Shown: positions 41,919 to 51,461 of the stretch, piece after piece
Position numbering within the stretch: the stretch's first letter is position 1
Layout of the letters: the number at the start of each line of letters is the position of its first letter
Assembly: GCF_900232865.1 (NCBI RefSeq)
Contig: NZ_OCTS01000006.1
Location: forward strand, 186,001-250,000
Reading direction: 5' to 3'
From: Corynebacterium dentalis
Lineage (GTDB): Bacteria; Actinomycetota; Actinomycetes; Mycobacteriales; Mycobacteriaceae
Length of the DNA stretch: 64,000 bases
Position numbers and translations under genes: made by a program
Notes under the pieces: generated by a model
Told to the model about the DNA's origin: nothing
Database searches by the model: none
The model's input: only the letters and a program-made list of their open reading frames with translations

Positions 41919-42670
41919 TTATCATTCCAATGATGGGACGATCAAGTAGATTTTTCGATGCGGGATATAAGATACCTAAATATGAACTTCCGCTGGCGGG
42001 CAAAACCGTTCTCGATTGGGTGCTGCAATCTTTTGAGCCATACTTTGATATAGAGACTTTTGTATTTGTAGTAAGGCGAGACTTCAAAGGGAAAACGGCT
42101 GTACAGAAAGCTCTACAGCGCTCAAGAATTGCTAAGTACGAAATATTGGAATTTGATCAAGAGACGCGAGGCCAAGCAGACACCGTATACAAAGCTCTCA
42201 AAGCGCTATGTTTGGAAGAGTCTTCTATACCACTCGCTATTTTTAATGCAGACAGCTTCTTGCCAAGTTTCGAAATGCCCGACCTATCAGACTCTGATGC
42301 AGGAGTCATCGACGTTTTCCAGGGAGAGGGCGACCACTGGTCGTTTATCGAACCGGGCCCATCCAACACAGTATTAAAAACAACGGAAAAGGAACGCATA
42401 TCAGATTATTGCAGTAATGGATTCTACTACTTCAGAAGCTGTAGTATTTTTGTAGAGGCGTTTATTTGTGCTCGAGGTGAGACGTCGCCGTTAAATGCCG
42501 AATTATATGTTGCGCCGCTATATAATTGCCTCATAGCGAAAGGCCACCAAATACGGTATCGGCTACAACCACGTGAATTTAACGTCTTTTGTGGTACGCC
42601 GATGGAGTATGAATCTTTAAACGCGTTGGGCTGGCCTGGATTCTCAAATCAGATATCACCCCAACAGTAG
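41915..42670 (+). CDS. Sugar-phosphate-type nucleotidyltransferase
   Basis: The 251-residue protein is a GT-A-like nucleotidyltransferase. In contrast to its neighbour, the signature is intact: MGRSSRFFDAGYKIPKYELP with GXXSR and PK, then LAGKTVLDWVLQSF and the metal Asp in LAIFNADSF. It probably activates a phosphorylated sugar or alcohol as an NDP or CDP derivative. The ATG overlaps the preceding stop (ATGA), indicating coupled expression with the fusion kinase. The substrate cannot be identified. Confidence 0.75.
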   Translation: MIIIPMMGRSSRFFDAGYKIPKYELPLAGKTVLDWVLQSFEPYFDIETFVFVVRRDFKGKTAVQKALQRSRIAKYEILEFDQETRGQADTVYKALKALCLEESSIPLAIFNADSFLPSFEMPDLSDSDAGVIDVFQGEGDHWSFIEPGPSNTVLKTTEKERISDYCSNGFYYFRSCSIFVEAFICARGETSPLNAELYVAPLYNCLIAKGHQIRYRLQPREFNVFCGTPMEYESLNALGWPGFSNQISPQQ

Positions 42671-42688
42671 TGCATTGAAGAAGAGATT

Positions 42689-44113
42689 ATGGTTAACTCA
42701 GCTGCAGTTCAAGAATTAGAAGCGTTCTTTCAGAAAAGGGTCCAGTCCTCCAATTCCGTAGATGTCTTGACTAACAGTACGCTATACACCGATCTAATGC
42801 GCATAATGAATCGGCATCTGGCGCCGCATACACGCGCAACAGTACCCCTTATAATTAGTGAAATGGACACTAACGTTGTTTCGCAGATTACGCCCAATCT
42901 TAAGGAAATGACGAATTCCTATTATGTTGCGAACTCGGCATACCTCCATCCCCAATGGTGGATACAGAACTTTCATCATTTTGTACAATATTTTCAATAC
43001 TTTGACTACAGTGAGTCCTGCTTGCTGTTTCTTAATGAGCAGATAACCCACATGGTTATCGAAGATGATCATAAGGTACAGTCGATAGCGAAGTATGGAT
43101 CAATTTCATTCATTTTGGCTTTCGCTCATTCTGTGGCGACCTTCACCCCGATAAGAGAAGTTCACGTTCTAAGATCGCTAGTTCATAACATCAATGCGTT
43201 TTCTTCAAAGCAAACCTTATTGAAGCGGACCCTTTCGCAGCGCGTTCACCACCTGGTAGTCAAGTCAAAATCAGCTCCAGAGACACCGTCATCTCCACGA
43301 GTGGCGATTATTATCGCAGGGCAACTACGAGCGATGGAAAAAGGTTTGCCCAAAATCGTCGATCTTTTTGATTTTCCACACGTGGACTACTTCCTAAGTA
43401 CCTGGGATAGGCCGGGGACAATAAAGCTCGATCGGGCGCGGATTCCTCGAATATTTGAGAGCCAGGCGAAAGCCGTGGCCGAGAATATGACTGATGAAGA
43501 ATTATCTGAATTGAGTCAACTGATGGAGGCCGAAAACCTTAAGAACTCAAAAGACATACTGAGTTGCATTCGGAACCTCGCGCCTTTCATTCCCTCATCG
43601 AATATCAATGTCGAGAATGACCAACATCCAACTTATCTTGCCATGAATAACCATCAAAAGATGTACCACCATAATTCATTTTGGGTCAATAAGCTGGGAA
43701 ACGACTACTTCACATCCAACTTCGATTATATCGTAAAACTCCGGCCGGACTTACGTCTTCAGTGCGGTGCTCCTCTCGATCTATCCTGTCTAAGTCGATC
43801 CGAAGACTCGGTCTATACAGAATCCCCTAACTGGAAATTTGAATCTTGGGGGTTCGGCGCTGGTGATCAGGTAGTCTACGGCAAGACTTCATACATGCTT
43901 AATATTCTGTCAGCTGGCAATATGGACTCAAGATCAGTAAGAACACGCCAATTACTTATGTCCAGTCCGGCGTTATTAGGCCATTCTAATATCGGTCTGG
44001 AGATGTGGTTGGACGGTTTGCGCCCCGAGGGAATGCACTTTACGCATCGAGGTTATTTAGGTAATGAGCGTATCTCAGATTTAAGCGTGCTTTCACCTCA
44101 TCTGAAACCCTAA
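42689..44113 (+). CDS. Probable capsular glycosyltransferase
   Basis: The 474-residue protein has an unrecognised N-terminal part (about 1-200). The C-terminal part begins RVAIIIAGQLRAMEKGLPKI, then DYFLSTWDRPG and FDYIVKLRPDLRLQ. This pattern (GQLR, D-F-STWD, K-R-D) occurs in a poorly studied family of capsular and viral glycosyltransferase-like proteins. No signal peptide or membrane span is visible. It is the last gene of the plus-strand block; a 48-codon frame overlaps its stop as TAATG. Confidence 0.6.
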   Translation: MVNSAAVQELEAFFQKRVQSSNSVDVLTNSTLYTDLMRIMNRHLAPHTRATVPLIISEMDTNVVSQITPNLKEMTNSYYVANSAYLHPQWWIQNFHHFVQYFQYFDYSESCLLFLNEQITHMVIEDDHKVQSIAKYGSISFILAFAHSVATFTPIREVHVLRSLVHNINAFSSKQTLLKRTLSQRVHHLVVKSKSAPETPSSPRVAIIIAGQLRAMEKGLPKIVDLFDFPHVDYFLSTWDRPGTIKLDRARIPRIFESQAKAVAENMTDEELSELSQLMEAENLKNSKDILSCIRNLAPFIPSSNINVENDQHPTYLAMNNHQKMYHHNSFWVNKLGNDYFTSNFDYIVKLRPDLRLQCGAPLDLSCLSRSEDSVYTESPNWKFESWGFGAGDQVVYGKTSYMLNILSAGNMDSRSVRTRQLLMSSPALLGHSNIGLEMWLDGLRPEGMHFTHRGYLGNERISDLSVLSPHLKP

Positions 44114-44629
44114 TGATCTGGATATATGTTCGTATTTTCGAGCCCCTTGCCACGGGCCCATTCAATCGCGTTGCCCGCGTTTTTTCCCGCAATGGTTTAG
44201 ACCATTTTCGATCTATGATTAAACGTATGGCATTCACTTTGTTCCTCGTTTTCACTTAAGCTGTGTGAAACTCTGCTTATGATCTAGCCTCAGATGTCAG
44301 TCGATCTACTTCTATTATCTGTATAGACGTGCTCGGTAGGGGGCCAATTTGGCAATCTTTATCAGAAAGGTGATATCTTCTGCATTATTTTTACATGAAG
44401 ATGGAAGCTATCTTCGCCCTGTTGGCAGGTTTTTTGTGAGTAGTTATTTCGCGCAACGGCATTCTACACTAATCACGATCACTGTTGCTTTTATGCTTTT
44501 GCCATTCTTACAATTATCCTTCGTATTCGAGCAGAGCTTTCCGGTTTTTGAAGGAATACAACATCCTATTGTGAGCTATAGACAATTGATCCATCTGGAG
44601 TCAGACTGCGCAAAATAAGAAATTAGCGT
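44114..44629. other. Gap between convergent blocks, with a micro-ORF
   Basis: This 516-bp A/T-rich region separates the two converging polysaccharide blocks. A 48-codon frame (44113-44259) starts at an ATG overlapping the previous stop and encodes a basic peptide, IWIYVRIFEPLATG and onward. It could be coupled or chance. A small hairpin (AATGGT/ACCATT, 44191-44206, then TTTC) could end plus-strand transcription. Nothing else is convincing; the region may hold remnants of lost genes. Confidence 0.35.
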
Positions 44630-45793
44630 TTAATCACGACCGAACGCGTCACGAGTCCACACTTTGTCGTTGACATCGTCTAGCTCTGACGCATAGCGAT
44701 TGCAAACGATGACATCGGAAACCTTTTTGAAGCGCTTCAGGTCGTCGATCTGCTCAACTTCATCGCTAACGTCCGCTGCAGGTTCGAACACTACAACCCG
44801 CACACCGTCTTCCTTGAGAGAACGGATGACGTCAAAAATAGCGGACTCGCGAGAATTGTCCGAGCCCATCTTCATTGCAAGCTTGAATATGCCTACAACC
44901 TCCGGGCGGAGATCCTTAATTTTCTTAGCGACAAACTTTTTACGATGAGTGTTCGACTCAATAGTCGCTGAAATCAAAGACTGTGGAATGTCGTCTTTGT
45001 AGTTGGCGAGCAGCTGCTTGGTGTCCTTTGGCAGGCAGTACCCGCCGTAACCAAAGCTGGGATTGTTGTAGTAGTTACCAATGCGCGGGTCTCCACTGAC
45101 ACCCCGAAGAATTGAGCTTGCGTCAAGGCCCCTAGCGATGGCAAAACTATCGAGCTCATTGAAGAAAGCCACTCGCATGGCTAAGTAAGTATTGGAGAAG
45201 AGCTTGACGGCTTCGGCTTCAGTAGACCGACAAAGAATCACTTCTACATCTTCATCCATTGCGGAGCGCGCAAGTAGTTCTGCGAATTGCTCTCCCTCGG
45301 GAGTCTCGTTCGAGACGATGACGCGGCTTGGATAGAGATTGTCATGCAACGCTCGCCCCTCGCGAAGAAACTCTGGGGAGAAGTGAATCGTCAGGTCAGG
45401 GAAACGAGCACGAATAGATTGAGTGAACCCGACGGGGATAGTGGACTTGATAACCGCCGTAACGGATGGATCGATCTCGTTGATCTGCTCCAGAACTTTT
45501 TCCACCGACGAAGTATCAAAGTAATTGGAGACCTCGTCGTAGTTGGTGGGAGTAGCGATGACTGCAAAGTCACTGCCCGGGAGGGCTGAAGCAAGATCCG
45601 TAGTCGGACCAATATTCACTCCTGGATCTGCCAGACGCGACTCAATCTCTGCGTCGACGAGGGGGCTTTCCCGTCGTGCGATAGTTTCAACGCGATTCTC
45701 ATCGAGGTCTACCGAGTGAACTTCATGAAGTGGTGCCAAGAGAAGTGAATTCGCAAGACCCACGTAGCCGAGCCCAATAACTGTAATTTTCAA
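44630..45793 (-). CDS. ugd: UDP-glucose 6-dehydrogenase family enzyme
   Basis: The 387-residue enzyme oxidises a UDP-hexose to UDP-uronate using 2 NAD. It shows the Rossmann motif MKITVIGLGYVGLANSLLL, KSTIPVGFTQ, SPEFLREG, the catalytic cysteine in GGYCLPKDTKQLL near residue 253 and MKMGSDNSR. The sequence is of the short Ugd type (UDP-glucose to UDP-glucuronate). It lies 45 bp downstream of the first PP-loop gene, an arrangement repeated for wecC. It is the final gene of the minus-strand block. Confidence 0.9.
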   Translation of the reverse strand: MKITVIGLGYVGLANSLLLAPLHEVHSVDLDENRVETIARRESPLVDAEIESRLADPGVNIGPTTDLASALPGSDFAVIATPTNYDEVSNYFDTSSVEKVLEQINEIDPSVTAVIKSTIPVGFTQSIRARFPDLTIHFSPEFLREGRALHDNLYPSRVIVSNETPEGEQFAELLARSAMDEDVEVILCRSTEAEAVKLFSNTYLAMRVAFFNELDSFAIARGLDASSILRGVSGDPRIGNYYNNPSFGYGGYCLPKDTKQLLANYKDDIPQSLISATIESNTHRKKFVAKKIKDLRPEVVGIFKLAMKMGSDNSRESAIFDVIRSLKEDGVRVVVFEPAADVSDEVEQIDDLKRFKKVSDVIVCNRYASELDDVNDKVWTRDAFGRD

Positions 45794-45838
45794 TTAAAAA
45801 GTCCCATCTCTTATGAACCGAGGTAAACCAAGTCTCTT

Positions 45839-46984
45839 TTAAACAACTGGGCCCGGAAACTTATGAAATACCTTCATCAAGCCCGTCACTTTTTGAAGTT
45901 CAGCCCAATGCCGATATCGAAATGGCATCATTCCAAGCTCTAGCTTATTCGAATAAATATTTGACGCCATCTGAGGTCGCACGGGGGTAAAAGACTCTGT
46001 GTTATCAAACCAGTAAAATTCTGGATCGATACCGTCGATTAGGTCAAGCACCGGCGAGGGGACGTCGACCCAATTTTCATAGGCAACAGGACTAAAATGC
46101 ACGAAACCTGGAGCCAGATAATCAACTGCGAGATTTGATCCATAGCCAACAGGCTTAGCTAGAGTAGGTAAAACTTTGGGGAGGGGCACATCTAAATCGA
46201 ACAATTCTTGAAGAGCTTTTACGATTAGCGTCTTGCGCATAAATTTTTCGGTATGTGGATCCGCAAGAGATTCGAGAGAACCAGATATAGAGCCAGGAAA
46301 CCTCTTGGCGGCAATAAATGCACTGCCGAATTCAGACAAACCTACCACAGGATTGACCACTTCCATACCGGATGCTCGAAATATCGGATGTGCTGAATGC
46401 CCACCCGAACGTGAGATAAAATTCCAAGGGGACGCCTCGAAAATAGAACCGAAGGAAATATAACCAGCGGCAAGTGTCGAGGAAAGCAAGATTGAGCCCA
46501 CGCCCATGAAAGTCCAAGCTTTTGCGAATTCGCGCGCATTCGTGCGAACAACCAAGGGGTCAAATCGTTCGAAGAAATCGACCTCTCTCGCGAAACGACT
46601 GCCGAAATCCATGGATACCAAAGTGGTCTCGTCTCCAAGACAAGCTAAGGCCGCAAGCGAATCAAAGCCGCCACTGAAGTTCAAAATTGTTTCAGAGCGA
46701 GACACAATTGGCATCGGGGCGCCTATGGGTGCATTCCACGTCGCACCTGTTATCTTCTCTAAAGCAACCCGCACACTTGGGGACACTGGATGCAAAAAAT
46801 CGACTCGATCATAAAAATTTCCAAATATGCAACCAGCCGCGAGTGCGATTAGATCGTCATGAGGCTTTGTCAACGTGGGTATACCAAACCAAATAACATC
46901 ATCGAATTGATCGGAGGTAACCCTGAAAGACAAAATGTCATCATGGGAGTACTCTACGTCTCTAATGGTCAAAATATTAGTCAC
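45839..46984 (-). CDS. PP-loop ATP-pyrophosphatase-like protein 1
   Basis: The 381-residue protein has the PP-loop ILNFSGGFDSLAAL with SGGFDS at residues 104-109, the ATP-binding signature of N-type ATP pyrophosphatases such as asparagine, NAD and GMP synthetases. A conserved LVSMDFGSRFAREVDFF follows, then FMGVGS and FGSIFEAS. No glutaminase domain is present. A second protein at 53206-54351 has the same length and the motif at the same residues. The start GTG is immediately adjacent to the TGA of the acetyltransferase gene. ugd follows. Function unknown; activation of a carboxylate or carbonyl on the nucleotide sugar is my inference. Confidence 0.75.
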   Translation of the reverse strand: MTNILTIRDVEYSHDDILSFRVTSDQFDDVIWFGIPTLTKPHDDLIALAAGCIFGNFYDRVDFLHPVSPSVRVALEKITGATWNAPIGAPMPIVSRSETILNFSGGFDSLAALACLGDETTLVSMDFGSRFAREVDFFERFDPLVVRTNAREFAKAWTFMGVGSILLSSTLAAGYISFGSIFEASPWNFISRSGGHSAHPIFRASGMEVVNPVVGLSEFGSAFIAAKRFPGSISGSLESLADPHTEKFMRKTLIVKALQELFDLDVPLPKVLPTLAKPVGYGSNLAVDYLAPGFVHFSPVAYENWVDVPSPVLDLIDGIDPEFYWFDNTESFTPVRPQMASNIYSNKLELGMMPFRYRHWAELQKVTGLMKVFHKFPGPVV

Positions 46985-47734
46985 TCAGGCCTCCTTGATT
47001 TCTTTTGCAGGCTCAAATAACCTCGGTTGATATAAGTTATCCTTGTCCCAGATATCCTCTACTTGACTTATCGCTATGGAGGGATCCGAAAGGTTAATCT
47101 TAGTCAGTAGGGTCGGCTTAATTTCCCACCACTTCCGCTCCATTATACGTTCAATCAACGAGCTGCTGAATCGCAATCGTATTATTTTCGCCGGGTTGCC
47201 ACCAACTACCGCAAACGGCGGAACATCTTTTGTCACCACGGAATGAGCGGCAACTACCGCACCGTCTCCGACAGTTACACCTCGATTAATCGAAACATTA
47301 TGACCGATACATACGTCACTTCCTATCTGTGGATAGCCTTTTTCTTTCTTCCTTGGGTCGCCCTTAAGGAATCCAGCAGTTTCTGCATCTTCCTGGAAAG
47401 ACCTAACCGTGTTGGCTGCCGAGTCGAACGAAATATTAGAGGTGCTCAACCATTCAAGCGGGTGACGCGGACCGACCACGTTTAGCCCCCAAGAAATACT
47501 GCAATACCGACCAATATTTAAGTACGGGTTGACAATCGAATGGGAATAGGAAAAAGAACCCATTGTGCACAGATTTAACCCCTTGTGAAAACCCGTATAC
47601 GGCTCTACTTTACAGCTATCTACATAGGTTAAAGTCTCTCCCACTCTCGATGAGTTATCGTTTTTCCATTCTAGGAAGATTCTCGACGACTCCAGCATAC
47701 TTGCTAACTCTGCGGTAATCTTGCTAGTTGCCAT
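46985..47734 (-). CDS. Left-handed beta-helix O-acetyltransferase
   Basis: The 249-residue protein is a hexapeptide-repeat acyltransferase of the xenobiotic/CatB-related type. Repeats are visible from [20 protein letters not shown] and in [20 protein letters not shown]. The catalytic His is likely in GPRHPLEW, and [14 protein letters not shown] is the usual end of the beta-helix. It probably O-acetylates a sugar of the exported polysaccharide. Its stop codon abuts the start of PP-loop gene 1. Confidence 0.85.
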   Translation of the reverse strand: MATSKITAELASMLESSRIFLEWKNDNSSRVGETLTYVDSCKVEPYTGFHKGLNLCTMGSFSYSHSIVNPYLNIGRYCSISWGLNVVGPRHPLEWLSTSNISFDSAANTVRSFQEDAETAGFLKGDPRKKEKGYPQIGSDVCIGHNVSINRGVTVGDGAVVAAHSVVTKDVPPFAVVGGNPAKIIRLRFSSSLIERIMERKWWEIKPTLLTKINLSDPSIAISQVEDIWDKDNLYQPRLFEPAKEIKEA

Positions 47735-47846
47735 AATGTTTCCTAAGAGGTTAGAGATTGGTTTCCGCCAAACTCAATATGAGCTAACACACTACTATCG
47801 TTTTAATTTCCTTCGGAACCTAAAGGAAGTTTCAAATGAATATCGA

Positions 47847-48785
47847 TTAGCCCTTTTGTTTGAAATATGTAACGGTTTCAATTAGACCGTCTCTAAGGTT
47901 ATATTTCGGAACCCATCCAAGGGATTCCCTAGCCTTCTCGTAAGATAATGCGGAATTTTTAAGATCGCCAAGCCTGGGTGGCTCAAGCAAAGGAGTCTGG
48001 TCAGTTCCGACTACACAGGCAACCAGGTCATGAAGTTCGCGATCGCTTGTTTGCTTAGAAGTGCCGATATTGAAACGCTCACCGTTCCCGAGCTTCCCAG
48101 CGGCGAGGAAAAATGCTTGAGCTACGTCTTTGACATATACATAATCTCGGGTGTTGCTTCCATCACCGAAAACCCGAGTAGGGTTACCATCTAGTAGTGC
48201 CTGAGAGAAGATAGCGACAACACCTGCTTCTCCATGGGGGTTTTGCCGCGGACCGTAGACATTTGATGGCGCTATGTGTGTGACCTGCAAACCATACAGC
48301 TCGGAAAAAACGTTCAGATAGATTTCTGCAGCATACTTACTTGCTGCATACGGAGACTTCGGGTCTGGCAGAACCTTCTCAGATATCGGAAGCTCCGCTG
48401 TCTTTCCGTAGATTGCACCACCAGACGAAGTGAACACAACTTTACGTACACCAGCAGCAACGGCAGCTTGTGCGAGTCGAATTGTGGAGAGAATATTCAT
48501 CTGGGCGTCCCACAGCGGATCTTGTACCGACTTGCGAACATCAATCTGAGCTGCAAGATGAAAGACGACTTCAGGATTGAGGTTCTTGAAAATCTTCTCC
48601 AAATCAGCGTCTGTGATATCTGCCCGGATCACCTCTGTACGCCCACTCTCTAGGGCTGATTCGAGATTTGCTTCCGAACCGCTTGAGAAGTTGTCCAAGA
48701 CAACCACCTCATGACCATTATCAAGCAGTAGATCTACTAAATGTGAGCCGATAAAGCCAGCTCCACCAGTCACCAGGCATTTCAT
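47847..48785 (-). CDS. GalE-like nucleotide-sugar epimerase
   Basis: The 312-residue extended SDR has the NAD motif MKCLVTGGAGFIGSHLVDLL, FHLAAQIDVRKSV, the catalytic Ser region FTSSGGAIYG, the YAASK active site (SPYAASKYAAEIY) and DGSNTRDYVYVKDVA. It most resembles UDP-glucose/UDP-GlcNAc 4-epimerases, giving a galacto-configured UDP-sugar. Dehydratase relatives are less likely because no PLP-aminotransferase is nearby. A 112-bp gap separates it from the acetyltransferase gene downstream. Confidence 0.85.
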   Translation of the reverse strand: MKCLVTGGAGFIGSHLVDLLLDNGHEVVVLDNFSSGSEANLESALESGRTEVIRADITDADLEKIFKNLNPEVVFHLAAQIDVRKSVQDPLWDAQMNILSTIRLAQAAVAAGVRKVVFTSSGGAIYGKTAELPISEKVLPDPKSPYAASKYAAEIYLNVFSELYGLQVTHIAPSNVYGPRQNPHGEAGVVAIFSQALLDGNPTRVFGDGSNTRDYVYVKDVAQAFFLAAGKLGNGERFNIGTSKQTSDRELHDLVACVVGTDQTPLLEPPRLGDLKNSALSYEKARESLGWVPKYNLRDGLIETVTYFKQKG

Positions 48786-48826
48786 TGCGATTTTACCTTT
48801 CAGTTGGCGAATTATATTGGTAATTC

Positions 48827-49438
48827 TTACTGCCTATTTTCCGAAAAAGGATTCAAACCCATTCGGACGGAAAGGAGGAGGTCTCGAAGTTTTCTAAACT
48901 CTTCCTGTTCGACCGGGTATGGCAGAGTAATAGAGTCAATTCCGAACTCCTCAGCGAACAAGACTGCTACCGCCAAAGAAGGGCGAATATCTTGATCAGA
49001 AATTTTGAAAAGAAAGCCATTCGTACTGACTGCGAGAGAGTCATGAGTTGCGATTACACCATTGAACTTATCTAGCGGAAGTACTGCAATAGTGCCAGGC
49101 AACACACTCGGCCAGCCTTCCACTAAGTTTGCTGATCTCTTGCCAATGGGAAGAGCCTTTGGATAGTACTCGATTGGAGAAAGGTAGGTGGGCAATGGCT
49201 CCAAAAATCGCCTAATGGCATTGATGGTATTCGGTCCAGCTTTCCATGCGAAATGCATTTCCCCGCCTGTCCACCTTCCAAACATCAATGCTTGGGCAAC
49301 TGCCTCTCGTTCTGGATTTCTGGCAGTAGGCGCATCTTCAAGTATGAATTCTGCAACCGGTGGAAAAGCATCGTATTCGGTGCGCTCCACCTCAAAAACG
49401 ATCTGATTTGAAAGATTAGATACTCTCTTAATTATCAT
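48827..49438 (-). CDS. Unknown protein, possible degenerate relative of the PP-loop proteins
   Basis: The 203-residue protein matches no family I know. Residues 30-78 (APTARNPEREAVAQALMFG, then MHFAWKAGPNTINAIRRF) line up by position and pattern with residues 30-76 of PP-loop protein 2. The following stretch, SANLVEGWPSVLPGTIAVLP at about 102-121, sits where the PP-loop would be but lacks SGGXDS. It may be a non-catalytic paralogue or partner. The ATG at 49438 overlaps the glycosyltransferase gene by 11 bp; the frame extends upstream to 49468 without support. Confidence 0.6.
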   Translation of the reverse strand: MIIKRVSNLSNQIVFEVERTEYDAFPPVAEFILEDAPTARNPEREAVAQALMFGRWTGGEMHFAWKAGPNTINAIRRFLEPLPTYLSPIEYYPKALPIGKRSANLVEGWPSVLPGTIAVLPLDKFNGVIATHDSLAVSTNGFLFKISDQDIRPSLAVAVLFAEEFGIDSITLPYPVEQEEFRKLRDLLLSVRMGLNPFSENRQ

Positions 49439-51461
49439 TTCCGGGTGTCCACCTTTCGCTACCAACAATGATGCAGTTGGAACTCTGTTCCTGTATTTTT
49501 GGAACTTCTCCGAGGTTCACTATCGCTAGGCGCCAAGACTCGGCCTCTTCACTTCCATGAAGTTTGACTTCAAGAGTGTCGAAACCTTCCAATGAATCAT
49601 CGGAGAAGACGAAGTACTTCATCAACAAATCGGCTGAATCCTCAACTTTGGATACGATGCCTATGCTGTCAGCAATCCAGTCAACCGGCGATTCCACAAT
49701 ATCCTCGTCAGGAAGCCTTGCCTCTAGCAGTGCTCTCAATTCAACAGCCTTTGTCAGATCACTATAAGACGCATTCCGCACTAGGCACGTGCCTCTGCTT
49801 CCGTAGCCTTGGACTTCAACACCATATACATGCTTTTCCCCATCCCATTCAACTTCGTCAGGAACTAGATCCCTGTTCAAAACTAGATCTCGGGAAGTCA
49901 AACGATCCGGCAAATAAGGCTTAGCTTCAGCCATCATCTGTTCAGGATTGAGAATATCCCTAGGATAGGCGCCTTCGCTCTTTTGTTTCTCCTCAAGCTT
50001 CTTTCGGTGATAGGAGCCAAGCCGTCGCGTGAGGAAGGTCAGCGACTCTTTCGCCGATGTCGACTGATTAGTAGAGTCCGTCGCAGTGACTTGTCTGCCG
50101 TGCATTCTCCTTAGCAACACCGGCCTTCCGACATGCCCCAACTTGATACCTGCCCTAAGCATCCGCAACATCAGGTTGTTATCGACGCCGCTACTCAGAC
50201 TCTCGTCATACCGGAACTTCCTCAAAGCATCAGTTTTGACAAACCACGTACCGTGACCTGGTGCAGTGCCATCCTTAAACGCATTATGCACCGTAGGGAC
50301 CATAGAGTTATGAAGTGCAAGCGTTCCATCTTCGTCGTCAAAATTTACGAACGAGCCCACATTTCCTGACAGACCTTCGGACAAACCTTGAAGATGCCAT
50401 TCAAGACGTCGTGGGTGCATGAGGTCGTCATCATCTAAGACGGCAGTGTATACGCCTCGCGACTCATCTAGAATTCTGTTTCTGGCGCCGGAAATTCCTG
50501 TGTTCTCCTGCCAAAAGTATCGAATTCTGGAATCACCGAAAGCATCAATCACTTCCTTCAGGTTGTCATCTCCCCCATCATCAACGACAACGATCTCGAA
50601 GTCTTGAACCGTCTGCGCCAATACCGACCGAATGCTTTCGGAAATGATATCCGCACGATTCATAGTGCTAATGGCTACAGTAACCAACGGACTTCGCTGG
50701 TCTCCCCTATGCACCCATTCCCCAAAATTCCGCACAAAGGTCTTGTCCTTGTATACAACCTGTCGATTATATTCAACTGCTGCTTTCGCTTCTGGGGTTT
50801 GTACACCAACCTTCAGAGAATGCGGATGCCACATGTGGTACATCCGCACATCTGAATCATCGATCCATTGTGTGCGGTAGCCTGCTCTGCGAGCTCGCTG
50901 TGCGAAGTCCAAATCTTCGCCACCATAGGTGTGTAACCGCTCGTCAAATCCACGGATGGATTCGAATCCATCACGAGAGATGGCCATCATCCCGCCCATA
51001 CCCCAGCGTGGGCGCAACCTACTCTCGGCGAGCATTTCATCCCACGCTTCACGGTGTTCGTCTACCCACACATCGTCCATTGACTCGGGTAGATCCCAGC
51101 ACTGCAGGAAGTAGGCACTTTCTGGACCTGACTTGGCGATTTCGTAAATACGGTCAAAAGACTTAGGTGAAAAGTACATGTCCGCATCTGTCGATACGTA
51201 GAAATCGCCTTCGGCCACAGCAAAACCTGCATTGAGAGCCCTTGACCTTGACCATGGACCATCATTTTCTGTGAAAACATACTTAGCACCCAGGGTTTCG
51301 GCTAGTTCCCTATTTGGAGACGGTTCAGTTGAACCATAGTCTGAAATTATGACTTCGCCTGGTACGGCTCCGAATGATCTCTGTATGCTTTGGACGGCTA
51401 GAGTGAGGCGCAGTAGACCCCAATCCCTGAAGCCAATGACTACTGAAATTTTTGCGCTCAT
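49428..51461 (-). CDS. Tandem GT2 glycosyltransferase
   Basis: The 677-residue protein carries two family-2 glycosyltransferase domains. The first (about 1-250) has ISVVIGFRDWG, VSTDADMYF and the GT27-like GGEDLDFAQRARRAGY. The second (about 265-480) has VTVAISTMNRADIISESIRSVL, VVVDDGGDD, AVLDDDDLMHPRR. A C-terminal domain of about 150 residues ends in IIVGSERWTPGNDN, resembling part of the small protein encoded just upstream. Two transfer domains suggest a polymerising or disaccharide-adding enzyme. The ATG overlaps the upstream stop (ATGA). Confidence 0.88.
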   Translation of the reverse strand: MSAKISVVIGFRDWGLLRLTLAVQSIQRSFGAVPGEVIISDYGSTEPSPNRELAETLGAKYVFTENDGPWSRSRALNAGFAVAEGDFYVSTDADMYFSPKSFDRIYEIAKSGPESAYFLQCWDLPESMDDVWVDEHREAWDEMLAESRLRPRWGMGGMMAISRDGFESIRGFDERLHTYGGEDLDFAQRARRAGYRTQWIDDSDVRMYHMWHPHSLKVGVQTPEAKAAVEYNRQVVYKDKTFVRNFGEWVHRGDQRSPLVTVAISTMNRADIISESIRSVLAQTVQDFEIVVVDDGGDDNLKEVIDAFGDSRIRYFWQENTGISGARNRILDESRGVYTAVLDDDDLMHPRRLEWHLQGLSEGLSGNVGSFVNFDDEDGTLALHNSMVPTVHNAFKDGTAPGHGTWFVKTDALRKFRYDESLSSGVDNNLMLRMLRAGIKLGHVGRPVLLRRMHGRQVTATDSTNQSTSAKESLTFLTRRLGSYHRKKLEEKQKSEGAYPRDILNPEQMMAEAKPYLPDRLTSRDLVLNRDLVPDEVEWDGEKHVYGVEVQGYGSRGTCLVRNASYSDLTKAVELRALLEARLPDEDIVESPVDWIADSIGIVSKVEDSADLLMKYFVFSDDSLEGFDTLEVKLHGSEEAESWRLAIVNLGEVPKIQEQSSNCIIVGSERWTPGNDN

